64,000 nucleotides of DNA from Ornithinimicrobium sp. F0845 (GTDB lineage Bacteria; Actinomycetota; Actinomycetes; Actinomycetales; Dermatophilaceae), in assembly GCF_023015765.1 (NCBI RefSeq), contig NZ_JALKAL010000001.1:419478-483477 (forward strand), given 5' to 3'. Both the position numbers and the translations under genes were made by a program. Each line of letters begins with the position of its first letter. Position 1 is the stretch's first letter. The notes under the pieces were generated by a model. The model saw only the letters and a list, made by a program, of their open reading frames with translations. It had not been told where the DNA came from and did no database searches. Positions 17,826 to 27,812 of this stretch are shown piece by piece.

Positions 17826-20308
17826 TGTCCATGTCCTCCCTCACCCGGGCCGACGCAGAGCGGCGCGCACAGACCGTCGATGTGACGGCATACTCCGTTG
17901 ACCTCGACCTGACCGGCGGGGACGACCCCGAGCACACCTCGTTCGGGTCGCGCAGCACGGTCAGCTTCACCGCGACGCCAGGGGCCAGCACCTTCCTGGA
18001 CGTCAAGGCCGTCGAGGTGCACTCGATCGAGCTGAACGGCAGGGCGGTCGACCCGGCCACCGTGGCCGACGGGCGGGTGACGCTGACCGACCTGGCGGCG
18101 GACAACACGGTCGTGGTCGAGGCGACCATGGGCTACAGCAAGGACGGGCAGGGGCTGCACCGCGCCGTGGACCCCGCCGACGCGCGGGCCTACGTCTACG
18201 GCCACCTCTTCCTGGACGCGGCGCCCAAGGTCTTCGCCTGCTTCGACCAGCCCGACCTCAAGGCGCCGTTCACCATCACGGTGACGGCGCCGCAGGACTG
18301 GATCGTGCTCGGCAACGGGGCCGCGCTCCCGGCCGGCCCGGGGCGCTGGGAGCTCGCCACGACCAAGCCGCTGGCCACCTACTTCGTGACCGTGTGCGCC
18401 GGGCCGTACGAGTCGGTGACCGACGAGCACGACGGCATTCCGCTGGGCGTCCACGCGCGCGCCTCGCTGGGCCGGGAGCTGGCCGAGCAGGCACCGGAGA
18501 TCCTGCGGGTGACCAGAGAGGCCTTCGACTACTACCACGAGCTGTTCGGGCTCCGCTACCCGTTCGGCTCCTACCACCAGGTCTTCGTCCCGGAGTTCAA
18601 CGCCGGGGCGATGGAGAACCCTGGCTGCGTCACCTTCCGCGACAGCATGATCTTCCGGGGCGCCGCCACCGAGGACGAGCGGCTCGGCCGCGCCAACGTC
18701 ATCTGCCACGAGATGGCCCACATGTGGTTCGGTGACCTGGTCACCATGCGGTGGTGGGACGACCTGTGGCTCAACGAGAGCTTCGCGGAGTACATGGCGC
18801 ACCGGACGCTCGCCGTGACGACCGGTTCGGACGACGCGTGGGTCGACTCGACGGTCTCCAAGGGGTGGGGCTACGCCGCGGAGCGGGCGCCGTCGACACA
18901 CCCGGTGGCCGGGTCGCCGGCTCCCGATGCCGACTCGGCGTTGCAGAACTTCGACGGCATCTCCTACGCCAAGGGGGCCGCCGTGCTGCGTCAGCTCATC
19001 GCCCACCTGGGCGACGACGCCTTCGTCACCGGCATCGCGGACTACCTGCAGCGGCACGCCTACGGCAACGCGACGCTGGCCGACTTCCTCGGCGCCATGG
19101 AGTCCGCCTCGGGCCGCGACCTCACCCAGTGGGCCGCGGCCTGGCTGACCACCGCGGGGGTCGACGCCATCGCGGCGCAGACCGTGACCGGTGGCGTGCA
19201 CGTCACCCGGACCCCGCCGGCGGACCGGCCGGCCGACCGCGCGCACACGCTGGACGTGGCCGGGTGGACCGACGGCCACCTGGTGCTCGAGGTGCACGCG
19301 ACCGTGGACCGCGACGAGGTCACCGTCCCGGCGAGCCATGCCGAGCCGGCCCTGCTCATCCCGAACGCGGGCGACCTGACCTGGGCCCACGTCGTGCTCT
19401 CGGAGCAGAGCCTCGCGGCCCTGCCGGAGCAGCTCCCGCTCGTCGGCTCGGCCCAGCACCGGGCCGTGGTCTGGGTCGCCCTGATCGACGGGCTGGCCAC
19501 CGCCGCCGTCGACCCGCGGCTGGTCGTCGAGACCTTCGCCGCGGCCTGGCCGAGCGAGGACAACCCCTCGATCCTGAGCCGTTCCGGGTCGCTCCTGTCG
19601 GTCTCGGTGCTGGGGGAGTACCTCCCCGACGACGCGGTCCCGACCGCGCAGGACACCGTGTCGGCGGCGGCGATGGCGCGGCTCGACTCCGCCGAGCCGG
19701 GCTCGACCCAGGCGCTGGCGGCCGCGCGTGTGGTGGCCGCGACCACGCGGGACACCGACCTGCTGGGCCGCTGGGCCGCGGGGGACGGGCTGCCCGGGGG
19801 ACTGGCTGGCGACCGGGACTTCCGCTGGCTGGTGCTGCGCTCCCTCGCGGTGGCCGGCTCCGTCTCGGTCGAGGAGCTGGAGGCCGCACGGGCGGCCGAC
19901 GACTCGCTCCAGGGCAACCTCGGGGCGCTGACGGCCCGCGCCGCACTGCCCACCGAGGCCTCCAAGGCCTGGGCCTGGGACCAGCTGGTGGGTGACCACG
20001 GCCGGTCCAACCACGAGCTCAACGCGCTGGCCGGCGGCTTCTGGACCGGTCGGCATACTGACCTCGTCCGAGAGTATGTCGCGCGCTTCCACCGCGACAT
20101 CCCCGCGCTGGAGGGGCGGGTCGGCCAGGACGCGCTCGCCCGGGTGGCCTTCCTCGCCTACCCCCGCACGGTGGTGGAGGAGGCGACGGCCGCCGCGACC
20201 GACGAGCGGCTCGCCGCCGGCGACCTGTCCCCGGCGGTGCGACGGGCGCTGGTCGACCAGCAGTCGGTGCTGCGCGAGGTGATCACCTCACGGAGCATCT
20301 TCGGCTGA
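17825..20308 (+). CDS. pepN: Aminopeptidase N (M1 family)
   Basis: Cytoplasmic zinc aminopeptidase releasing N-terminal amino acids. GAMEN at 261-265 binds the substrate amino terminus; HEMAH at 295-299 with Glu318 (LNESF) forms the zinc site. The C-terminal ERAP1-like helical domain fills 500-827. 827 aa is typical. The first ATG overlaps the ald stop; a second ATG lies two codons downstream. Confidence 0.95.
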   Translation: MSMSSLTRADAERRAQTVDVTAYSVDLDLTGGDDPEHTSFGSRSTVSFTATPGASTFLDVKAVEVHSIELNGRAVDPATVADGRVTLTDLAADNTVVVEATMGYSKDGQGLHRAVDPADARAYVYGHLFLDAAPKVFACFDQPDLKAPFTITVTAPQDWIVLGNGAALPAGPGRWELATTKPLATYFVTVCAGPYESVTDEHDGIPLGVHARASLGRELAEQAPEILRVTREAFDYYHELFGLRYPFGSYHQVFVPEFNAGAMENPGCVTFRDSMIFRGAATEDERLGRANVICHEMAHMWFGDLVTMRWWDDLWLNESFAEYMAHRTLAVTTGSDDAWVDSTVSKGWGYAAERAPSTHPVAGSPAPDADSALQNFDGISYAKGAAVLRQLIAHLGDDAFVTGIADYLQRHAYGNATLADFLGAMESASGRDLTQWAAAWLTTAGVDAIAAQTVTGGVHVTRTPPADRPADRAHTLDVAGWTDGHLVLEVHATVDRDEVTVPASHAEPALLIPNAGDLTWAHVVLSEQSLAALPEQLPLVGSAQHRAVVWVALIDGLATAAVDPRLVVETFAAAWPSEDNPSILSRSGSLLSVSVLGEYLPDDAVPTAQDTVSAAAMARLDSAEPGSTQALAAARVVAATTRDTDLLGRWAAGDGLPGGLAGDRDFRWLVLRSLAVAGSVSVEELEAARAADDSLQGNLGALTARAALPTEASKAWAWDQLVGDHGRSNHELNALAGGFWTGRHTDLVREYVARFHRDIPALEGRVGQDALARVAFLAYPRTVVEEATAAATDERLAAGDLSPAVRRALVDQQSVLREVITSRSIFG

Positions 20309-20334
20309 GCTCCCTGCGCGGCCGCGCCCCGCAG

Positions 20335-21903
20335 TCAGGGGGTGAAGTCCAGAGCCTCCTCGGCCAGGCCGAGGACCTGCCAGCTGTTGCCGCGGTCGTC
20401 GGTGAGGTGGTAGACGGGCGCGACGAACTCGGTGCCGTCCCACAGGCTCACCACACCGGAGTGCAGCTCGGCTGCGGTGACCTGCGACTCGGAGAGCGGG
20501 TAGGGGATGGGCTCCCCGGCCACCAGTGGCGGCAGCGGCTCCGGCTCGGTCCAGTCCTCGTCGTAGGTCGCCTCCATCTCCAGGTCGGGGATGTAGGCGC
20601 CGATCTGCTGGAACCGGGTGTCGTTGACCCGATCGACCGCCTCCGCCGGTGAGATGACCTCGTAGTCGCCCATGGGGACCAGGTCGCCGAGCTGGAAGCT
20701 GGCGTAGGCCACGCCCTGGTCGGTGACCCCGAAGTACCAGGACCGGTAGCTCGGCATCGGACTGTCCGTGCGCTCCGCGGTGACCGACACGTCGCGGACG
20801 TCCTCGTTGCTGAACTGCGACCCCCACTCCTCGAGGTAGTCCTGGACCATGGCGTCCGGGACGGCCGTGGCCTCGGCGGCGTCACCCGTGCCGTCGGTGC
20901 CGGCGTCGGCGTCGGGGGCGGAGGTCGCGCCGGACTCGTCGAGGAGCTCCTCGTAGCCCTCGCCGTAGGCGATCATCGGATCGAAGTTGTCTGCCCGGAA
21001 CTCATAGCCCGCGTCGTCGATGCCCAGGGTGTCCGCGAACTCCTGCGCCAGGGCGATGGCCGTGCCCTCCTCGGGCGCCTCGCCCGGAGGGAGGCAGGTG
21101 ATGGACTCGGGGCCCTCCTCGCCGAACCACCCGCCCCCGGGCTCGGACATGTACTCCTGGCAGTAGGGATCGAGAGCGGGGTCGGAGTAGTCGATGGAGG
21201 CCATGCTGCCCTGGACGTAGACGTGCAGGTTGCGACCGTCTGTGGTGTCCGTGACGTAGGCCGAGTAGGGGTCGGACTCGACCGTGCCCTCGATCCCCAG
21301 CGCCCCGGCATACTCCTCGAGCACCTCGCCCGGGTCCGGAGCGCCATCGCTGTCGTCCGCCGCGAAGACGGGTCCCGTGGTCCGCTCCGTCGACAGCCCC
21401 TCGCCGGCCACCGGCACGACCGGGCCGGCGTAGCCGCCGCCCATCCCGTCGTCGCCGTAGACCCCGCCCTCGGACGCGGCCATCTCCTCGGACGCGGCCA
21501 TGTCCTCGGAGGAGGCCATGTCCTCCGCAGCGTCCGCGACGTCCCTGCGCTCCTGCTCCTCGTCGGTGCTCGCCACCGTGGTCGACCCGTCGCGGTCATC
21601 GCCGCTGCTGGCGACGCCCGCGACGTAGCCACCGCCCCCGAAGGCGAGCGCGGCGACCGAGGCCGCGACCACGAAGCCCACCCGGCTCGTGCGGCTGGCC
21701 GGATCGTTGACCCGGACGGCGGTCTCGCTGGTGTCGGAGAAGCTGTAGCCGGTGCTCGTGGCGTAGCCGCCCGCCGACTGGCTGCCGAGCGGGGTCCGCC
21801 CGCGCAGCCGCTGGGAGATCCGGTGCAGGTCGGGGTGCGCGCCGGTGGCAGGGTCCGCAGCCCGGAGCCGGGCCAGGGCCTCCTCGTCCTGGTAGTCGTT
21901 CAT
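20335..21903 (-). CDS. Single-pass membrane protein, probable partner of the ECF sigma factor
   Basis: Not assignable to a named family. 522 aa: a cytoplasmic N-terminus of about 74 residues with a helical start (EEALARLRAADPATG, typical of anti-sigma or sigma-operon membrane proteins), one helix at 75-99, then a large acidic extracytoplasmic domain. Just outside the helix, an Asp/Glu/Ser/Met repeat (about 127-147) is encoded by 18-bp DNA repeats at 21479-21530. Encoded directly downstream of the sigma gene, linked by a 33-residue overlapping frame. A role as anti-sigma or sensor is inferred from position only. Confidence 0.65.
   Translation of the reverse strand: MNDYQDEEALARLRAADPATGAHPDLHRISQRLRGRTPLGSQSAGGYATSTGYSFSDTSETAVRVNDPASRTSRVGFVVAASVAALAFGGGGYVAGVASSGDDRDGSTTVASTDEEQERRDVADAAEDMASSEDMAASEEMAASEGGVYGDDGMGGGYAGPVVPVAGEGLSTERTTGPVFAADDSDGAPDPGEVLEEYAGALGIEGTVESDPYSAYVTDTTDGRNLHVYVQGSMASIDYSDPALDPYCQEYMSEPGGGWFGEEGPESITCLPPGEAPEEGTAIALAQEFADTLGIDDAGYEFRADNFDPMIAYGEGYEELLDESGATSAPDADAGTDGTGDAAEATAVPDAMVQDYLEEWGSQFSNEDVRDVSVTAERTDSPMPSYRSWYFGVTDQGVAYASFQLGDLVPMGDYEVISPAEAVDRVNDTRFQQIGAYIPDLEMEATYDEDWTEPEPLPPLVAGEPIPYPLSESQVTAAELHSGVVSLWDGTEFVAPVYHLTDDRGNSWQVLGLAEEALDFTP
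21479..21530. repeat. 18-bp tandem repeats in the sigma-partner gene
   Basis: Three near-identical copies of the form TCCTCGGASGMGGCCATS encode the repeated MA(A/S)SE motif just outside the membrane helix. Their number may vary between strains. Confidence 0.7.
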
Positions 21904-22001
21904 CGTGCGTCCTCCCTGCCGTGCCGCCCCCGTGGGCGGCTGCCTGCCTGATCAATGTCCCCGATAGCGCGGCTGTTGCTGCCACGTGGTGCGGTGCTCA
22001 T
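21900..22001 (-). CDS. 33-residue frame bridging sigma gene and membrane partner
   Basis: Opens within the sigma-factor stop (ATGA at 22001-21998) and closes within the ATG of the membrane protein (ATGA at 21903-21900). The product would be basic, beginning MSTAPRGSNSRAIGD. No family recognised. Two perfect overlaps argue for coupled translation; chance is a real alternative. It may only serve to carry ribosomes across the 94-nt gap. Confidence 0.25.
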   Translation of the reverse strand: MSTAPRGSNSRAIGDIDQAGSRPRGRHGREDAR

Positions 22002-22522
22002 GTGGCCCACGCCTCCCGGAGGCGGGACCGGGCGCGGGAGAGCGCGGCCGCCGCGCCACCTCTGGTGACGCCGAGCGCCTTGGCCAGCCCCTCGCCGTCC
22101 AGACCCTCCCAGGCGTGCAGCATCAGGACCTTCCGGTCGCGCGGGCTGAGCCGGGCCAGGGCGGTGCGGACGTCGTCGTCCTCGACGATCAGGTCCGCCG
22201 GGTCCATGCTGCGGCTGCGCTCGTCCGACGGCGTGCCGACGTCGGCCAGCAGTGTCAGCGTCGGCTTGCGCCGGTGGTTGGACAGCACGTAGGAGGCGGT
22301 CTTGTAGAGCCAGGGGAGCACGAAGTCGTCCGGGATGCTCTCTCTGCGGCGCCAGGCGACCGCGAAGACCTCGGCGACCAGGTCCTCGGCCTCCTGGCGG
22401 GGTGCGCGGCGCACGAAGTAGCGGTGCACCGACACGGCGTGCTCGGCGAACAACTGGTCGAACCACGCGGCGTCCCGGGTCGGTGGACCCACGCCGCTCC
22501 CCTCTGTCACGCCGAACACCAT
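21998..22522 (-). CDS. ECF-type RNA polymerase sigma factor
   Basis: 174 aa. Region 2 (about 24-90) shows HRYFVRRAPRQEAEDLVAEV and WLYKTASYVLSNHRR; region 4 (about 115-165) has LSPRDRKVLMLHAWEGLDGE and the recognition helix GVTRGGAAAALSRARSRLR. Groups containing a downstream single-pass partner of this type are common in Actinobacteria. ATG 22522 is the listed start; GTG 22510 (VTEGSG) is an alternative. The target promoter cannot be told from sequence, but autoregulation of this operon is usual. Confidence 0.9.
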   Translation of the reverse strand: MVFGVTEGSGVGPPTRDAAWFDQLFAEHAVSVHRYFVRRAPRQEAEDLVAEVFAVAWRRRESIPDDFVLPWLYKTASYVLSNHRRKPTLTLLADVGTPSDERSRSMDPADLIVEDDDVRTALARLSPRDRKVLMLHAWEGLDGEGLAKALGVTRGGAAAALSRARSRLREAWAT

Positions 22523-22676
22523 CGTTGCTCCCGTCGCTCTGGCGGCCCACGACGGCGTGGGGCCTTTACCCCCTCATTGTCAGGCAGCTCGCAGGTGTTG
22601 CACCCGCCCTGGTCGAAGGGCGGGACGAATCCCCTCACGGCACCGACAGACCCGGCAGGATGAGCGCCGACGAACC

Positions 22677-22682
22677 TAGGGT
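22677..22682 (+). promoter_or_regulatory. -10 element TAGGGT of the acyl-CoA dehydrogenase gene (leaderless)
   Basis: TAGGGT followed by exactly 7 nt and the ATG at 22690, with no separate ribosome site. Confidence 0.5.
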
Positions 22683-22689
22683 GAGGTCT

Positions 22690-23884
<1,195 letters not shown>

Positions 23885-23892
<8 letters not shown>

Positions 23893-24931
23893 GAGACCGA
23901 CGATGACTGAGCTGTCCGCGCGCGAGCTCGACGGGGTCGCCGGTCTCCTGCGCGAGGCGGGGTCGGAGGTGGTGGGGGCACTCACGGCAGAGCCTGTGCT
24001 GGGCGGACGGTCGAACCAGACGTTCGCGCTGACCGACGGGCGCTCCTCCTGGGTGCTGCGGACCCCTCCCCGGGTCGGTCGCACCCCGTCGGCGCACGAC
24101 GTCGGTCGGGAGTTCCGGGTGACCTCCGGCCTGGCGCAGGCGGGTGTGCCGGTGCCACCGCCGGTGCTCTTCCACGAGGACGAGGGCCTCCTCGGCGGAC
24201 CCTTCGCGATCGCGGAGTTCGTCCGCGGTCACACCATCCAATCCCGGGACCAGCTCGACGACCTCGCCGACGAGACCGTCGCCGCGGTCGTCGGAGAACT
24301 GGTGTCGACCCTCGCGCGCCTGCACCGGGTCGACCACGTCGCGGTCGGGCTCGAACGCTTCGGTCGCCCCGACGGCTATGCGCAGCGCCAGCTGAGCCGG
24401 TGGTCCGGGCAGTGGGAGCTCGTTGGCGACCCGGCGCTGGGTCCCCTGGCGGCGGAGGTGGTCGCGGGCCTGACCGCCCACCTCCCGCGGCAGGCCGCGA
24501 CCTCGGTCGTGCACGGCGACTACCGCCTGGACAACACGATCCTGGATCTCGACGGGTCCGCACCGCGGGTCGCAGCCGTCGTGGACTGGGAGCTGTCGAC
24601 CATCGGCGACCCGGTGGCTGACGTGGCGCTCATGGGCGCCTACCGGGCCGCCCCCGTCGACCTCGTCATCGGGTCGCCCACGGCCTGGAGCAGCCCCCGG
24701 CTGCCCGACGCGGCTACCCTCGCTGCCGCCTACGAGGCGGCAGGCGGTGCCGACCTGCTGGACTGGGACTCTCACCTGGCACTAGCCCGCTTCAAGATCG
24801 CCGTCATCGCCGCGGGCATCGCCCACCGGCACCGCGCCGGGGCCACCTCCGGCCCCGCGTTCGCGAACGCCGGCGAGGCGGTCGAGCCCTTCCTCGAGCT
24901 CGCCCGCGACAGCCTCCGGGCGGCGAAATGA
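23885..24931 (+). CDS. APH-family phosphotransferase (ACAD10/11-type kinase domain)
   Basis: Kinase-fold protein of the aminoglycoside phosphotransferase family, 348 aa. VVHGDYRLDN (His210, Asp212, Asn217) is the catalytic loop and Asp234 in VVDWELSTIGDPVADVA the metal ligand. In mammals the same two activities are fused in ACAD10/ACAD11, which process 4-hydroxy fatty acids. By analogy this could phosphorylate hydroxy-acyl groups for the adjacent dehydrogenase; this is inference. ATG 23885 overlaps the upstream stop; an 18-nt duplication supplies a second in-frame ATG at 23903. Confidence 0.85.
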
Positions 24932-24975
24932 GGCCCGCGCCAGTCAGTGGCGGGAGGGCGTGAGGCGGGCGCCGG

Positions 24976-25473
24976 TCAGCGGTAGTTCGTGAACTGAACC
25001 GCGAAGTCCAGGTCGGCACCCTTGACCAGGCGCTGGACCTCCTGCAGGTCGTCGCGGGACTTGGAGGTGACCCGCAGCTCGTCTCCCTGGATCTGGGCCT
25101 TGACGGACTTGGGCCCCTCGTCCCGGATCAGCTTGGACACCTTCTTGGCGTTCTCGCTGCTGATGCCCTCGGTGAGCGCGGCGTCCAGGCGGTACTCCTT
25201 GCCGGAGGGCCGGGGCTCGCCGTCATCGGAGTACTTCAGGGACTTCAGGGAGACGCCGCGCTTGACGAGCTTGGTCTGCAGGACGTCCAGGACGGCCAGG
25301 CAGCGCTCCTCGCTGTTGGCCTTCATGGTGATCGACTCACCGGACAGTTCTACGGACGCCCCGATGTTGCGGAAGTCGTAGCGCTGGCTGATCTCCTTGG
25401 CGGCCTGGTTGACGGCGTTGGCGACCTCCTGCTTGTCGACCTTGCTGACGATGTCGAACGACGAGTCGGCCAT
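24976..25473 (-). CDS. yajQ: YajQ-family nucleotide-binding protein
   Basis: 165 aa cytoplasmic protein of the DUF520/YajQ family, some members of which bind cyclic di-GMP. N-terminus [20 protein letters not shown], middle ISQRYDFRN and end [16 protein letters not shown] are family hallmarks, full length. ATG 25473 has AAGGAG 8 nt upstream, and upstream in-frame codons lack family similarity. Divergent from tRNA-Tyr. Confidence 0.93.
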   Translation of the reverse strand: MADSSFDIVSKVDKQEVANAVNQAAKEISQRYDFRNIGASVELSGESITMKANSEERCLAVLDVLQTKLVKRGVSLKSLKYSDDGEPRPSGKEYRLDAALTEGISSENAKKVSKLIRDEGPKSVKAQIQGDELRVTSKSRDDLQEVQRLVKGADLDFAVQFTNYR

Positions 25474-25505
25474 GGTGCTGCTCCTTGCGTGTGGTCCCGG
25501 CTGGG

Positions 25506-25535
25506 TTCGGATCTGTGGTCTGACGCTGTTATCCT
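25506..25535 (+). promoter_or_regulatory. Promoter of tRNA-Tyr (TTCGGA-18-TATCCT)
   Basis: TTCGGA at 25506-25511 and TATCCT at 25530-25535, 18-nt spacer, 16 nt before the mature tRNA. The rpmG promoter at 35554-35583 has nearly the same pair. Confidence 0.5.
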
Positions 25536-25551
25536 TGCACCCGCAGTTCAC

Positions 25552-25637
25552 GGCAGGTTGTCCGAGTGGCCAATGGAAGCGGACTGTAAATCCGTCGGCG
25601 TACGCCTACGCAGGTTCGAATCCTGCACCTGCCACCA
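25552..25637 (+). tRNA. tRNA-Tyr(GTA)
   Basis: Acceptor GGCAGGT (25552-25558) pairs with ACCTGCC (25627-25633), followed by A and an encoded CCA. The seven-base loop CTGTAAA carries anticodon GTA at 25586-25588. The extra arm is long, as expected for bacterial tRNA-Tyr, and the T arm is GGTTCGAATCC. Confidence 0.97.
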
Positions 25638-25643
25638 TGTCAA

Positions 25644-25667
25644 GGGCCCGGTCTCACGACCGGGCCC
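25644..25667 (+). terminator. Hairpin downstream of tRNA-Tyr
   Basis: Perfect 10-bp stem GGGCCCGGTC/GACCGGGCCC with TCAC loop, 7 nt after the CCA end. No long T tract follows. Confidence 0.7.
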
Positions 25668-25810
25668 CACGCATTTCCCATGCATTTCCGTCGTGCTGTC
25701 GTTGCTCCCACGCGCCCGTGCGCAGTGGTTTCGTTGAACCCGTTCACGCGCGGCTGCCGATGTCGGTGCCCGCCCCTAGCGTGGAACCAACGACTACCGC
25801 TGGAGGCACC

Positions 25811-26377
25811 ATGACCACCACCGACTGGCACGGACTCGCGCTCGAGCAGCTGTCCTGGCACTGGGAGCAGCAGGCCCGGCCACGACTCGACGGACTCTCG
25901 GATGAGGAGTACCTCTGGGAGCCGGTCGCCGGCGCCTGGAACATCCGGCCACGGGGCACCGGCGCCACGTCACAGGCGGCGGGCGGCGGCGACTGGGAGA
26001 TCGACTTCGCCTTCCCCGAGCCGGACCCGGCCCCGGTCACCACGATCGCCTGGCGGCTCGGTCACGTGATCGTGGGTGTCCTGGGGGCGCGCGCGGCCTC
26101 GCACTTCGGGTTCCGGGAGTGTGACTACTTCACCTGGGAGTATGCCGGGACGGCAGCGGGTGCACTGGCGCAGCTGGACGAGACCTACGGGGCGTGGGCG
26201 GCGGGGGTGCGCGGGCTCGACGCCGCGGCACTCGCCCGTCCCGTCGGGGAGGCGGAGGGCTCCTTCGCCGAGCACCCCATGGCCGAGCTCGTGCTGCACA
26301 TCAACCGTGAGGTGATCCACCACCTGGCGGAGGTCGCGCTGCTGCGTGACCTGTGGGCCAACGGGCTGAGGTCATAG
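25811..26377 (+). CDS. DinB-like/maleylpyruvate isomerase-fold four-helix protein
   Basis: 188 aa, four-helix-bundle DinB superfamily. Histidines in the expected helices (WRLGHVIVG, LHINREVIHHLAEVALL) could bind a metal; in related proteins this supports thiol-dependent (bacillithiol or mycothiol) transferase chemistry. The insert NIRPRGTGATSQAAGGG after the first helix is typical of one actinobacterial subgroup. GGAGG sits before ATG 25811, and TAGCGT at 25777-25782 is a possible -10. Substrate unknown. Confidence 0.75.
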   Translation: MTTTDWHGLALEQLSWHWEQQARPRLDGLSDEEYLWEPVAGAWNIRPRGTGATSQAAGGGDWEIDFAFPEPDPAPVTTIAWRLGHVIVGVLGARAASHFGFRECDYFTWEYAGTAAGALAQLDETYGAWAAGVRGLDAAALARPVGEAEGSFAEHPMAELVLHINREVIHHLAEVALLRDLWANGLRS

Positions 26378-26471
26378 CCGCGGCCGGCAGCGTCGGGGGG
26401 GTGAACCACGGCGGGTTCAGGTGAACGGATCGGCTGCACGGCCCGCTGCACGGACAGGTGCCCGGTGGCCC

Positions 26472-26477
26472 TACCCT
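26472..26477 (+). promoter_or_regulatory. -10 element TACCCT of rocD (leaderless)
   Basis: TACCCT followed by 6 nt and ATG 26484; no Shine-Dalgarno between. Confidence 0.45.
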
Positions 26478-26483
26478 TGCTCC

Positions 26484-27716
26484 ATGACCGACACCACCTC
26501 GTCCCTGCAGACCAACGCAGCGTTCATCGAGCTCGAGGACCGCGTCGCGGCACACAACTACTCCCCGCTCCCGGTCGTCGTGGCCGAGGCAGAGGGCGTG
26601 TGGGTGACCGACGTCGAGGGCAATCGATACATCGACGCGCTCGCCGGCTACTCCGCCCTGAACTTCGGCCACCGCCATCCCGGCCTGATCGAGGCTGCCA
26701 AGACGCAGCTGGACCGGTCGACCCTCACCAGCCGCGCCTTCCACAACGACCAGCTCGGTCCGTTCTGCCGCGACCTGGCGGCCCTGGTCGGCAAGGACAT
26801 GATCCTGCCGATGAACACCGGTGCGGAGGCCGTCGAGACCGCGATCAAGATCGCGCGCAAGTGGGGCTACCGCGTCAAGGGTGTCGAGCAGGGCAGGGCC
26901 AACATCATCGTGATGGACGGCAACTTCCACGGCCGCACCACGACGATCATCAGCTTCTCCGACGACCCGGAGGCGCACGACGACTACGGCCCCTACACCC
27001 CGGGCTTCACGCCGGTGCCCTATGGCGACCTCGCGGCCATCGAGGCCGCCATCACCGACGACACCGTCGCGGTCCTAGTCGAGCCGATCCAGGGCGAGCA
27101 GGGCGTGCAGATCCCCAAGGAGGGCTTCCTGCCGGGCCTGCGCGAGCTGTGCACCGATCGCAACGTGTTGATGATCGCCGACGAGATCCAGTCCGGCCTG
27201 GGACGCACGGGCACCACGCTCGCCTGCGGCTACGAGGGCGTGGAGGCCGACATCTACACCCTGGGCAAGGCCCTGGGTGGCGGCATCATCGCGGTCTCTG
27301 CGGTCGCGGCCGACGAGGACGTCATGGGCGTCATCACGCCAGGCACCCACGGCTCGACCTTCGGCGGCAACCCGCTGGCGGCCGCCGTCGGCCACGCGGT
27401 CGTCAAGCTGTTGGAGTCCGGCGACCCGCAGCAGCGTGCCGCGGACCTGGAGCCGGTCTTCCGTGACGAGCTCGAGGCGCTGATCGGCAAGGGCGTGGAG
27501 AGCGTCCGCGTGCGTGGCCTCTGGGCCGGCATCGACATCGACCCCGCACTGATGTCCGGCAAGGACGCCTGCAAGGCACTGGCCAAGAAGGGCGTCCTGG
27601 CCAAGGACACCCACGGCTCGACGATCCGGCTGGCCCCGCCGCTGACCATCACCGAGGCCGAGCTGCGCCAGGTGACCGACGCGCTCGCGGCCGTGCTGGC
27701 CGAGGCCAACGCCTGA
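26484..27716 (+). CDS. rocD: Ornithine--oxo-acid aminotransferase
   Basis: PLP enzyme converting ornithine plus 2-oxoacid to glutamate semialdehyde, in arginine/ornithine catabolism. 410 aa; NTGAEAVETAIKIARKWGY, FHGRTTTIISFSDD and VEPIQGEQGVQIP are ornithine-transaminase hallmarks. Lys262 in YTLGKALGGG is the PLP lysine, and GTHGSTFGGNPLA binds the phosphate. Monocistronic: its own leaderless promoter and a strong hairpin afterwards. Other class III aminotransferases are less likely given the N-terminal HNYSPLPVVVAEAEGVWV. Confidence 0.93.
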   Translation: MTDTTSSLQTNAAFIELEDRVAAHNYSPLPVVVAEAEGVWVTDVEGNRYIDALAGYSALNFGHRHPGLIEAAKTQLDRSTLTSRAFHNDQLGPFCRDLAALVGKDMILPMNTGAEAVETAIKIARKWGYRVKGVEQGRANIIVMDGNFHGRTTTIISFSDDPEAHDDYGPYTPGFTPVPYGDLAAIEAAITDDTVAVLVEPIQGEQGVQIPKEGFLPGLRELCTDRNVLMIADEIQSGLGRTGTTLACGYEGVEADIYTLGKALGGGIIAVSAVAADEDVMGVITPGTHGSTFGGNPLAAAVGHAVVKLLESGDPQQRAADLEPVFRDELEALIGKGVESVRVRGLWAGIDIDPALMSGKDACKALAKKGVLAKDTHGSTIRLAPPLTITEAELRQVTDALAAVLAEANA

Positions 27717-27747
27717 GGCTGCGGCTGACGACGGAGCAGACGTGATG

Positions 27748-27780
27748 CGACGGGTGCCACACCAGGGGCGGCACCCGTCG
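27748..27780 (+). terminator. Terminator-type hairpin after rocD
   Basis: Perfect 11-bp stem CGACGGGTGCC/GGCACCCGTCG with an 11-nt loop, 32 nt after the stop. Its right arm covers a GTG at 27780, which argues for the later GTG as start of the next gene. Confidence 0.8.
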
Positions 27781-27812
27781 TGCTGTCCCGGGACGCGCTC
27801 AAGGACCAGCCC

